Shown here: positions 56,547 to 64,000 of the stretch, piece by piece | Layout: each line of letters opens with the position of its first letter | Position numbering within the stretch: position 1 is the stretch's first letter | DNA from: Pseudomonas sp. | GTDB lineage: Bacteria; Pseudomonadota; Gammaproteobacteria; Pseudomonadales; Pseudomonadaceae | Assembly: GCF_030683065.1 (NCBI RefSeq) | Contig: NZ_JAUXMX010000030.1 | Span: 62,001-126,000, forward strand | Length of the DNA stretch: 64,000 bases | Reading direction: 5' to 3' | Translations under genes and position numbers: made by a program | Notes under the pieces: model-generated | Database searches by the model: none | Seen by the model: the letters and a program-made list of their open reading frames with translations, nothing else | What the model was told of the DNA's origin: nothing

Positions 56547-58675
56547 TATGCGGCCTCCACGGTTTCAAGTTGAGCAACCCAACGGATTGAAGTTGATGCA
56601 AGGCCGGTAACAATTACAGCAAGCGCCCCACGAGTTGTATCGGCAGATAGCGTAACGGTGCAATCTGACATAGCAGCGTCTCCGAAGTCGCTGGTGATAG
56701 TGCTGCCGACCAGTGTTGTAGATGCTGCGTTAGCGCCCCGTTTGATTAGTGCTGTGCCTGACCAACTCATTGCTTCATTAGTACCAGTGTTGCGGGCCAA
56801 TACTCGGATACGGCAGTAGTAGGCGGAGTTGTTGGGCATTACTGGGGCGCGCGCAGCGGTAAGTGCGTAGCCATCGGTTGTTAGTCGCTGGGACTCGGCG
56901 GTTGTCGTATCCCAACGCAGGAGGAATCGCTCTACCTGCTGCCGGCCAGAAGACGCCGCAAACCCCTCCGCTATTGCGCCGACAATGCTTCTAGTAGTCG
57001 TGTAAAACCCTGTAGCGGAAGACCAGTCGCCAGACGCTACGCAGTATTGCCCGAATGTATAAGATGTCGATCCAGACGACACATTAGCGAACCCAGCGCT
57101 AAAGGATGCAGCTCCCGAGGCAGTATTAGTTGACCCCGCCAAAAAGCTCCTATTTCCGCTAGCAACCTGCGCCGCGCTTGACCGTTGAAGCTGCAAATCA
57201 ACAGATCCCTGGCCGCGCTTGTTACCTCCAGTAGAAGCCCCATCCGGCACCTGGGCCAGAATAGCCCCAGTACCTTTAGGCGCAATCACAAAGTCTATAT
57301 TCGCCTCGTCGCCTAGTGCAGTAAGCGCATGTACCGGGACAGCAGCGTTAGGCGAGGCGGTAGAGCGCGAGTCTTCAAAGTAAGTGAGGCCCCCGCCGCC
57401 CCCGCCGCCCGCTTCTAATTCAATATTCCCCGAGCCGAGCAGAGTCTGGCCGTTAAGGGTTTTGATGTTAGTGGCAGATATGAGGGTGTCTTGTTTCGCG
57501 GCCAGCGCATCAGGCACCCCGGCAACTACCACTTTATCTGCCGCACTCATAACGCCCGCCAGCGTATCCGTGGCAGCGTCAAGCGTAGCGTCCTCGCCAG
57601 TGCTGGACTCGATGACCACGGTTGTAGTTGTGCGCGTGCCTTGAGCCAAGTTAGTGGCCACGTTTACCTGGGCGCCTGCAGCAACATCGCCGAGCTTGAT
57701 GCGCTCGGCATCTGTCATCAGGGATTGGCCAGTGGCTTTGTCCACTTTCTCATCCAGCGCAGTGCCCAGCCCGGTGACGGTGCTGATTGCTTGCGCCCCA
57801 GTGTGGTTAGCGCGGTCGAATGCCAGCGCCAACCGTCCGGCGAGTTTGCCGATGGCCTGCAGCAGGCTGTCGGTTTCGGCGACCACGGTGCTGGTGGCCA
57901 GGCTAAGCCCGGTCAGTAGCGCGGCGCGCACGCGGGCGGCGGTGTGGTAGAGGTTGGCGCCCTCTGGCACGTTGTCGGTGGTGCCCGGCGAGGCGCTGAT
58001 TTCGGTGTACGCGCTGCCGCCCCAGCGCCATGCTTTGTTTGAGTCAAGCGTGACGTAGATTTTCCCAGCCTCGCCGGTAGCCGGCAGGCTGGCGAAGTCG
58101 GCAGCCTCTAGCACGTCGTCGACGTAGGATGGCAGCTGGATAGCTGGCACCTTGCCGGCGGCGTCCAGCGTGGCAACGCCGAGCGCTTCACCCTTCTCGA
58201 CTGACTGGATCGCGCCATCGGCAAGCGCGCCCTGGGCAGTAGTTGCCTTGCCGGCCAATGCCGCAGCGACAGCGGTTTCGAGCGCGTACTGTGCGTGCGG
58301 ATCATCCTGCGCGACGTGGGCGGCTACGGCGGCAGCAGAGGTGCCGCCAGACTCCTTGCCGGCCAGCTCAGCCGACAGCCCTTCAATCGTGCTGATTGCC
58401 TGCGTGCCGGTGTGATTGCCGCGATCCAGCAGCGCGGCGTCGGAGCTGTTCGCGGTGGCGTTGGCTGCGATATCGCCAAGTTTTGCCTTGTCCTCGGTCG
58501 TGTAGTCCTCGGTGCTCAGGCCTTTGCCGGCGGACTTGTCGACCTTATCCGCAAGCGCTTCCGGGATCTCCGGCGGCATCGAGGACAGCGGTAGGGTGTC
58601 GCTTTCGCCGAACTCCTCCAGCCGGCCAGATCCGCCGCCGAGGTCGGCCAGCTTTATCGGTTTAATTTCAGCCAT
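56546..58675 (-). CDS. Phage tail fibre with repeat modules and YadA-like head repeats
   Basis: 709 residues. The N-terminus carries repeated LDRGNHTGTQAIS and DKVDKSAGKGLSTEDYTTEDKAKLGDIAA-type units (residues 40-350). A seven-glycine hinge follows (about 425-431). After it come YadA-head-like repeats (SGNRSFLAGSTNTASGAASF and similar, about 500-555) and a distal domain with ATSLTSTSIRW-type strands. It is the likely receptor-binding fibre. The distal half is visibly AT-richer than the proximal half, pointing to a swapped receptor module. Confidence 0.85.
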   Translation of the reverse strand: MAEIKPIKLADLGGGSGRLEEFGESDTLPLSSMPPEIPEALADKVDKSAGKGLSTEDYTTEDKAKLGDIAANATANSSDAALLDRGNHTGTQAISTIEGLSAELAGKESGGTSAAAVAAHVAQDDPHAQYALETAVAAALAGKATTAQGALADGAIQSVEKGEALGVATLDAAGKVPAIQLPSYVDDVLEAADFASLPATGEAGKIYVTLDSNKAWRWGGSAYTEISASPGTTDNVPEGANLYHTAARVRAALLTGLSLATSTVVAETDSLLQAIGKLAGRLALAFDRANHTGAQAISTVTGLGTALDEKVDKATGQSLMTDAERIKLGDVAAGAQVNVATNLAQGTRTTTTVVIESSTGEDATLDAATDTLAGVMSAADKVVVAGVPDALAAKQDTLISATNIKTLNGQTLLGSGNIELEAGGGGGGGLTYFEDSRSTASPNAAVPVHALTALGDEANIDFVIAPKGTGAILAQVPDGASTGGNKRGQGSVDLQLQRSSAAQVASGNRSFLAGSTNTASGAASFSAGFANVSSGSTSYTFGQYCVASGDWSSATGFYTTTRSIVGAIAEGFAASSGRQQVERFLLRWDTTTAESQRLTTDGYALTAARAPVMPNNSAYYCRIRVLARNTGTNEAMSWSGTALIKRGANAASTTLVGSTITSDFGDAAMSDCTVTLSADTTRGALAVIVTGLASTSIRWVAQLETVEAA

Positions 58676-58871
58676 TGAGCATCACCTGCACATTGAGCGG
58701 GCCGCCGGCACGGTAAACCGGCAGCGCGTAATTGATGGCAAGAGCCAGGCGCAGCAGCGTCCCGTCCTGCTGGAATGCGGACAGGTACACCGGCAAGCCC
58801 AGCACCGTATCGCCGGGCGGTAACTGCTGATCACGCCCGCCAGCGCGGACAATCGGTCTGCGCGCTGTCAT
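58668..58871 (-). CDS. Small phage structural protein
   Basis: 67 residues, MTARRPIVRAGGRDQQLPPG..., with LPVYLSAFQQDGTLLRLALAINYALPVYR. No recognised domain. It overlaps the fibre gene by eight bases and the next gene by one, so it is part of the tail operon and probably a baseplate or fibre-attachment protein. Confidence 0.6.
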   Translation of the reverse strand: MTARRPIVRAGGRDQQLPPGDTVLGLPVYLSAFQQDGTLLRLALAINYALPVYRAGGPLNVQVMLNG

Positions 58872-59389
58872 CAGAGCACCACGTAGCCGTCGTCATCGGT
58901 GACCAGCTCGGTCGCCGATTTGGCCACGCCGATGTACTGGCTGATTTTGTTGACGTTGCCGGTGTCGGTTTCGTCGAGCGGGGTCGCGGTTACGCCGCCG
59001 GCAGTGCCGAGCCAGTGACGGGCGCCGATGGCCAGGCCGGTCAACTCGGCGTTGGTGCCGTCCAGTGGGTAGACGGTCGCGGTGGCGGCACTGGCGAACT
59101 CCTCGAGCACGTAGCCATCCGCCTGGCGACCGTTGCTGTTGTCAGCCAGGCGTACCGAGAACACGCCGGTGTTGTCGTGGTAGTTGACGAACTTGCCCGC
59201 GCCCAGTGTCTCGCTGGCGACGGCCTGAGTGGTGTCAGCGCCGATACCGACCGGCAGCACGCTGTCGTCGAGGCGACCATCCGCACCGAGCGCGACGATA
59301 TTGCCGGAGCTGCCCGCGCCCGAAGAGATGACGGTGGCGAACAGTTGCTTGGTTTTGCCCGCAACGCGAGCCAGAAAGCCTTGAGCCAT
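58871..59389 (-). CDS. Phage structural protein, fibre/tip associated
   Basis: 172 residues: LFATVISSGAGSSGNIVALGADGRLDDSVLP at the start and AKSATELVTDDDGYVVL at the end, a pattern common to phage tip proteins. No enzymatic motif is visible. It is packed between the small protein and the collagen-like gene, all overlapping or within a few bases. Confidence 0.65.
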   Translation of the reverse strand: MAQGFLARVAGKTKQLFATVISSGAGSSGNIVALGADGRLDDSVLPVGIGADTTQAVASETLGAGKFVNYHDNTGVFSVRLADNSNGRQADGYVLEEFASAATATVYPLDGTNAELTGLAIGARHWLGTAGGVTATPLDETDTGNVNKISQYIGVAKSATELVTDDDGYVVL

Positions 59390-59395
59390 GGTGTG

Positions 59396-59923
59396 TTACT
59401 CCAGATCGATAGGGTCAGTGAAATTCAGGGTGATGCTTGTTGCCGAAGTGGCCGCGCCGATCAGCACGTCGAAGCCGTCAGCTGGCGGGGTTTGCGTGAG
59501 TGCGCCATCGATGCCAAGCCAGATGCGCCCGGGCGTCCAGTTCCAGCCGCTGTCATCGATCACGCCGGAGCGCTGGACGTTGACCGGTGAGCCAGCACTG
59601 GCCGCGCTGAGGGTGATGCCGAGCAGCAGGTCGATGTGCGCGGTGTCGCGGTAGTCGAGGTAATGCACCTGGTCGTCGAGTTCGTAGACCGCGCGCAGGG
59701 CGCTGAGGGTGTGCCCGGCGGTGCGCTGGAAGGCGCTGCCGCCAGCGGGGCCGGGTGCGCCGGCAATGCCCGGCGGGCCTTGGTCGCCCATGGTCACCAC
59801 CAGCACATCCGGCGGCGGTTCGACGGTGACGGCGTACTCGAGTAAATGCTCAATCACCAGCGGCGCGCAGCCGCCCTCCACCACTACCGCCCAGGCCTCG
59901 ACCTGGGCGACGGGCTCAGTCAC
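59396..59923 (-). CDS. Phage tail protein with collagen-like segment
   Basis: 175 residues. A short Gly-x-x stretch (GDQGPPGIAGAPGPAGG, about residues 47-63) follows an N-terminal attachment domain, and then a beta-rich region resembles other siphophage tip proteins. Collagen-like repeats in phage proteins form trimeric stalks. It overlaps the next upstream gene by eight bases. Confidence 0.7.
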   Translation of the reverse strand: MTEPVAQVEAWAVVVEGGCAPLVIEHLLEYAVTVEPPPDVLVVTMGDQGPPGIAGAPGPAGGSAFQRTAGHTLSALRAVYELDDQVHYLDYRDTAHIDLLLGITLSAASAGSPVNVQRSGVIDDSGWNWTPGRIWLGIDGALTQTPPADGFDVLIGAATSATSITLNFTDPIDLE

Positions 59924-60500
59924 GCGTCACCTCCGGGCTGACAGTGACCGGCCCCTCGAAGTAGCGGTGCACGGTGCCGTCGGTATAGGTCACTTCCAGG
60001 TCATACACCGCCGTCGCCCAGGTGATCGCCGCCGTAGCAGTGGCCGACAGGGTGCGGGCGATGGTACCGGGGCCGGTGATAGTCAGCCCGCCATTGGTGG
60101 TGCTCAGCTCCAGCAGCAGGCTGCCGCCCGGCTTGTCGCGGATCTGCATGCGCGCGGTGGCGCCGGTCAAATCAACCGGAGGCTGGTAGATCAGCTGGCC
60201 ACCGGACGGCGTGCGCCCGACTGCCGACAGCGCGTTGATCTCCAGCGTGCTGGCGTCGATCACCTCGACCCGGTGCGGATGCTCGCGGCGCGGCGCTCGG
60301 TTGAGCTCGGGCATCTGCTGCGCGCCCTGCAGCCACACCAGCCAGTCGCCAGGTAGGTCGTGGTCGCACGTCAGGCGCACTGGCGCCGTCGCAGCGATAG
60401 CGGTGATCGGGCGGTACTCGAAACGCGGCTGCATGATGCGCAGCGTGTCGCGCAGGGTCGCGCCCTGAATGATGGACAGGGGGATACGGGCCGGCTGCAT
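59916..60500 (-). CDS. Phage tail tip protein
   Basis: 194 residues with ATARMQIRDKPGGSLLLELSTTNGGL and YDLEVTYTDGTVHRYFEGPVTVSPEVTR, a motif pair seen in many siphophage proteins encoded between the tail-tip and fibre genes. The fold is probably immunoglobulin-like and used for fibre assembly. Enzymatic activity is not suggested. Confidence 0.7.
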   Translation of the reverse strand: MQPARIPLSIIQGATLRDTLRIMQPRFEYRPITAIAATAPVRLTCDHDLPGDWLVWLQGAQQMPELNRAPRREHPHRVEVIDASTLEINALSAVGRTPSGGQLIYQPPVDLTGATARMQIRDKPGGSLLLELSTTNGGLTITGPGTIARTLSATATAAITWATAVYDLEVTYTDGTVHRYFEGPVTVSPEVTRD

Positions 60501-60533
60501 GGCTGGCTACTCCGAAATGATGGGATAGGTGTC

Positions 60534-61400
60534 TTAGGCGCTGCGGCGGATTGAGACAAAAGGGGCGGCGTCGATGGCGCTGCTAAAGTCGCCCACATCG
60601 AAACCCCAGGTGAAGGGTGGCGCGGCGCCGGTGAATCGCTTGAGAATGCGAGCGGATACCCCCGTGCTCGCCATGCCTACAGGGCGGCTATTGACGTTGA
60701 TCATGTTGACAGCGGCGCCCACGGGCTGGATCGCGAACCAGTACAGCTGCCCAACCTCAAGTGCCCGCGGTGCGTCCAGGGCTGCCGTTTGATGGCCGGC
60801 AGATGCCGCCGGAATAGTGACCATGTCGATGCGCGCATCGGGCCAGCCCTCTGCGGCGGCGGAATAAAGCGCGACCCGGATCGAGGCGCTCGCATTGGCC
60901 ACCTGTATGCGCACGCCAAGCCGATCTACTTCAATCGGGTAATCCGGCTCGAACGGCACAAGGTAGATATAGGAGTTGCTGTAGGAGGTGTTGCCCGCCG
61001 AGGTCAGCTCAAACGGGCACACCATTGAGCCGACCGGCAGGCGCGGCGAGCCGAACCGAGCAGCAGCCGAGCTGCCATCGCCAGGCGCGGGACGCAGCCC
61101 CTCCAGCGCGGCAGCGGTCAGGCGCATCTCGAGCGCTGTACCGGCTGGCCAGTAGCGCGCGGCCGTACCTTCCTGCTCGCGCACAATTGTCAGGTCGCCG
61201 CCGAGAACGCCGGTCACCTTGATAATTTCCCGGCTTATCTCGCTGGAGCCCAGGCTTTCCAATGCAGTGATGACATAGTGGTCGCCGCTACCCAGCCCGG
61301 CTAGCATCGCCGCCTGGTCTGGATCGACGCTCATAGTCAGGTCACCCTCTAGAGCGTCGCCCAGGAGAGCCGCTGACCAGTTGTTCAGGAATAGTTGCAT
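60534..61400 (-). CDS. Phage tail-tip protein
   Basis: 288 residues. The N-terminal half contains the common phage motif DLTIVREQEGTAARYWPAGT with ALEMRLTAAALEGL, which occurs in siphophage tip proteins. The C-terminal half (FELTSAGNTSYSNSYIYLVPF) looks like a carbohydrate-binding-type beta sandwich. The role is inferred from position. Confidence 0.65.
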   Translation of the reverse strand: MQLFLNNWSAALLGDALEGDLTMSVDPDQAAMLAGLGSGDHYVITALESLGSSEISREIIKVTGVLGGDLTIVREQEGTAARYWPAGTALEMRLTAAALEGLRPAPGDGSSAAARFGSPRLPVGSMVCPFELTSAGNTSYSNSYIYLVPFEPDYPIEVDRLGVRIQVANASASIRVALYSAAAEGWPDARIDMVTIPAASAGHQTAALDAPRALEVGQLYWFAIQPVGAAVNMINVNSRPVGMASTGVSARILKRFTGAAPPFTWGFDVGDFSSAIDAAPFVSIRRSA

Positions 61401-61407
61401 GCTGCCC

Positions 61408-62868
61408 TCACACGAACGTCATAGTGTCGCCGGCTGGGTCTGAGACCTCGCCGGTGAATGGATTGAAGCAGGCAAACTCAAGAGGCCCGGCGGCCTGATT
61501 TGCGTTAAGCGCGCCAACCACTACGCCGCTCATAGACACAAGGCCGTGTGGCGTGGCGCAACCGTAGTACTGCAGCTGCGCCGCGGCGCCCTCGATGTAG
61601 TAGTCGCGCAGCAGCACCGCGACGTTGTTTGTCAGCAGGCGCCACTGGTTGCCAGCAAAGACGCGCTGAGAAAAGCCCGGCGGGGTGAGCGGGTCTTCGA
61701 GCAGGCTAGATCCGCTGCTCAGCGTCTCGAAGAGCTCGCCGCGACCATCGTCCAGCTCCCACTCGTATGTATCGAGAGTGTTGATTAGGGATGGATAGGT
61801 ACTGTCACGCACTGAGCGCTCGGTATTCCAAAACGTGACCATCGCCTCACCAGCGACCCGCAGCGTGCCCTCCTCGCGCAGGAAGCGAGAGGCAACTCGC
61901 GCCCACCGGTCGCGCTCATCCGGGTTGCCCTCGTACGGGACGCGATGGAACGCAGGGAAGCTCAGATCGATTTCGCGCAGGCGGTCAATCGTGCATTCAA
62001 TGACATCACCGGCAGAGCCGAACCACAGCGCCAAAATCCGGCCAGTGACATTGCTGCTCATGGGACCGACGATCTTTGCGTAGTCGGCGCCGGTCTGGGC
62101 GCTGCCCGTGGCATACACAGTGCCGGGCGGGTCATCGCTCTTGAGGCGGTCTGGCGCGAGGTGGCGCGACGTGCCTGGGTGTTGCGGCGTAGTCTGCCGA
62201 TTTGTGCGCTGTTCCGTTTCCCTGCCGTCCCCGAACACCGCCGTGCCCAGCGTCTGCTGCATGGTGCGCACCGTGCTGATCTCCAGGGTTATCGCGCCGG
62301 TCTCGCCGGTAACCGTGACCAACTGAAACCCCACAGGCAACTTGCGCACCCCGACGTTATAAGCGGGGTCGTCGACGTAAAGCATGTAGATGGCGCGAGC
62401 GCCATCCGGGGCGATATCCACCGGCAGAATCCAGCGCTTGACTACCACGGGACTGCTGTTGATCGTCAGCTCATCGCCTGGCTGGATGTCGTCCGCTGGC
62501 CACGCCACGGTCAGCGTCTGTTCAGCCGGCGCGCCGCCCAATACACCGAAGCGAGTTGCGCTGCCGCTCAGGCGGATGATCCAGCGCGAGTCATCCGGGG
62601 CACTGTAAATCCAGCCACCCAACGATTGCCCGTAGAGGTCAAGGCCCTGCATGATCGCCTCGTTGCGCCACTCCCTGCCCCGCTCATAATCCGCCGCCAA
62701 CTCCTCCGTGGTGCGGGCCACTGGCGCCACTCCCGGCACTTTTACCCGGTAGGTGTGATTGGCCCAATCCGATAGCAGGTACGGCATGATCGTGCCGTTA
62801 AGCAGGTGCAGGCGCCCCGTCGTGTCTACCCGGCCATGCCAGGGCCATCCCCATTGCGGCAGGTTCAT
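61408..62868 (-). CDS. Phage structural protein of the tail tip, unknown domain
   Basis: 486 residues, MNLPQWGWPWHGRVDTTGRL.... Beta-rich, with no motif I can name; IIRLSGSATRFGVLGGAPAE, LALWFGSAGDVIECTIDRLR and WDELDDGRGELFETL-like segments suggest a multi-domain tip protein. It overlaps the next gene by ATGA and is the largest module between the hub-like partial gene and the fibre. Confidence 0.6.
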   Translation of the reverse strand: MNLPQWGWPWHGRVDTTGRLHLLNGTIMPYLLSDWANHTYRVKVPGVAPVARTTEELAADYERGREWRNEAIMQGLDLYGQSLGGWIYSAPDDSRWIIRLSGSATRFGVLGGAPAEQTLTVAWPADDIQPGDELTINSSPVVVKRWILPVDIAPDGARAIYMLYVDDPAYNVGVRKLPVGFQLVTVTGETGAITLEISTVRTMQQTLGTAVFGDGRETEQRTNRQTTPQHPGTSRHLAPDRLKSDDPPGTVYATGSAQTGADYAKIVGPMSSNVTGRILALWFGSAGDVIECTIDRLREIDLSFPAFHRVPYEGNPDERDRWARVASRFLREEGTLRVAGEAMVTFWNTERSVRDSTYPSLINTLDTYEWELDDGRGELFETLSSGSSLLEDPLTPPGFSQRVFAGNQWRLLTNNVAVLLRDYYIEGAAAQLQYYGCATPHGLVSMSGVVVGALNANQAAGPLEFACFNPFTGEVSDPAGDTMTFV

Positions 62869-63320
62869 TCAATCGTGCCCTCCGGGTCCGCAAGGAAGAT
62901 TTGAACGACCGCATCATTGGCGTCGCGCAGGTTTAGGATTTTTATCGCGGGCAGCACGAACAGCCCGTCGCTGCTGGTGTGGCCTTCCGGCCAGTACTCC
63001 CGGTCGGGGTAGTACTTGCCCTCGAGCAGCGTGACATCCTCAGCCAGCGGGCTGGCAATGCCGCCTGTAGTTGCCGCCGGCTCTTGGTAAACGCCGCGCC
63101 CCACGCTCGCCGGCAGCGCACCCACCGCGCCGACCGGGCGCAGGCTGCTGCGCTGGCGGGCGGGAGTGGTCAGGCGGTTGAGGTCTTCAACTACTGCTTT
63201 GCCGGTGCGCTCCTCGATGATGCGTTTGCCGATGGCCTTGCGCTCGGCTTCGGCGGTCGGGGCGCGACTGGCGGCCATGCCGGCGGCGATGGCTTGGCGT
63301 TGCTCCTGCAGTGTGGCCAT
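62865..63320 (-). CDS. Phage hypothetical structural protein
   Basis: 151 residues. The N-terminal 60 residues are basic and helical (RQAIAAGMAASRAPTAEAERKAIGKR), and the rest is beta-rich, ending in ILNLRDANDAVVQIFLADPEGTIE. It follows the partial gene by two bases. Function unknown. Confidence 0.6.
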   Translation of the reverse strand: MATLQEQRQAIAAGMAASRAPTAEAERKAIGKRIIEERTGKAVVEDLNRLTTPARQRSSLRPVGAVGALPASVGRGVYQEPAATTGGIASPLAEDVTLLEGKYYPDREYWPEGHTSSDGLFVLPAIKILNLRDANDAVVQIFLADPEGTIE

Positions 63321-63322
63321 GG

Positions 63323-64000
63323 TTACAACTCCAGCATGTCGTTGGGGATGCCGACGCGGTACAGCTGCTCGGCGGTGAGTTTGTTTTCGTCGCGCTCAGT
63401 GATTGGGATCTCGTCGGCAGGGGCATCAAAACGGCGCGGGAAGGTTTCGGTTCCACCGCCGGCGTCGTTGTTGCCGCTAAAGCCCTGCATGGTCTCGTCG
63501 TAACCCGGCAGCAGGTAGCCGGAGAGCTGGGTCGGCAGATCCTCGCCGGCACCGGAATCCGCAGTACCTATTACGCCAGCACCCAGGCGAGCCGGCAGGG
63601 TCAGCGGATCACTGCTGCCGCCGCCGCGCATGACCGCGATGGTCAGCGTGGTGACAGCTGAGCCGCTGCCCAGGTCGAAGCGGTCGGCGATGCGCGTGCA
63701 CTTGCCGACGGCGTGCACACCATCACTGTTGATCTCCAGGGTGTGGGTCAGATCAACGCCCATGGCCATGCTGGTAGGCACGTCCCAGCTGATCAGTGTG
63801 GCGCGGTGGCCGGCGATGATCTCGGTCTGGCCGGCGCGCAGGGCGACGTTAATCGCGGCAGCGCGGCGTGACTCGTCGTGCAAGTCGCTCGCGCCGCTCT
63901 CGCCGCCGGTGATCGGGTCATCCGTCCAGGCCTCGGCCGCTTCGTCCTCGATCTCGAAGGAATAGGACGCGCGCTGGACGATGCGGCTCTCTTCGGCCTC
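63323..64000 (-). CDS. Phage tail/baseplate protein (C-terminal part, runs off the window)
   Basis: At least 225 residues, open at the window edge. The C-terminus has RRAAAINVALRAGQTEIIAGHRATLISWDVPTSMAMGVDLTHTLEI and many Ser/Gly-rich turns, consistent with a tail hub or tip protein whose strands bind a neighbour. I do not recognise a specific family. It leads the overlapping tail operon in this window. Confidence 0.55.
   Translation of the reverse strand, partial: EAEESRIVQRASYSFEIEDEAAEAWTDDPITGGESGASDLHDESRRAAAINVALRAGQTEIIAGHRATLISWDVPTSMAMGVDLTHTLEINSDGVHAVGKCTRIADRFDLGSGSAVTTLTIAVMRGGGSSDPLTLPARLGAGVIGTADSGAGEDLPTQLSGYLLPGYDETMQGFSGNNDAGGGTETFPRRFDAPADEIPITERDENKLTAEQLYRVGIPNDMLEL

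Overview
The window looks like a Pseudomonas chromosome (high GC, roughly 60%). The gene order is a Pseudomonas core backbone: pepN-DUF2797-yeaC-rhomboid-phosphoesterase-nadK, then fadH with an AraC regulator, a tRNA-Val/Asp/Asp array, an xcp-type type II secretion locus with gspC-gspD divergent from gspE-gspM, and metZ-purF-cvpA-dedD-folC-accD-trpF-truA. From memory this resembles the PA3083-PA3114 stretch of P. aeruginosa; no alignment was run, so the species is not assigned.

Layout. 1-8.1 kb: the end of an SDR gene, a DUF2784 membrane protein, and a four-gene envelope cluster (DUF1302 outer-membrane barrel, DUF1329 periplasmic protein, YCF48-type propeller, MMPL/RND pump). 8.1-24.4 kb: housekeeping and regulatory genes, including a MITE-like inverted-repeat element at 15854-16020 whose right end supplies the stop codon of a cyclic-nucleotide/rhodanese protein, and an apparently catalytically dead nitrilase-fold membrane protein. 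24.4-34.9 kb: a 28-codon acidic small gene and then an accessory iron island. The island has a FecI-type sigma factor and FecR under a Fur-box-like palindrome, an STN-bearing TonB receptor, an IucA/IucC C-terminal-domain protein, a FecBCDE-type ABC transporter, a [2Fe-2S] FhuF reductase and an unexpected RraA-family protein. Most of its genes overlap by 1-8 bases. 35.3-35.7 kb: three tRNA genes with a strong promoter and a terminator. 35.8-46.1 kb: all eleven type II secretion genes gspC-gspM. 46.2-54.25 kb: amino-acid, purine, folate and fatty-acid biosynthesis genes.

54.3-64 kb: a phage-type tail and lysis module reading toward truA: tail-tip and fibre proteins, a chimeric tail fibre with YadA-like repeats, a fibre-associated protein, a papain-like amidase, an endolysin-like protein, the Rz inner-membrane spanin and an Rz1 lipoprotein embedded in another frame. 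Its left boundary lies directly upstream of truA, where a good sigma-70 promoter sits inside an 80-bp inverted-repeat structure. Capsid, terminase and integrase would lie beyond the window, so prophage and tailocin cannot be told apart here.

The most unusual content is the iron island (an NIS-synthetase C-terminal piece and an aldolase-like RraA protein in a xenosiderophore-uptake operon), the DUF1302/DUF1329/YCF48/RND envelope machine, the MITE-donated stop codon, the 28-aa acidic gene, and the phage/truA junction.
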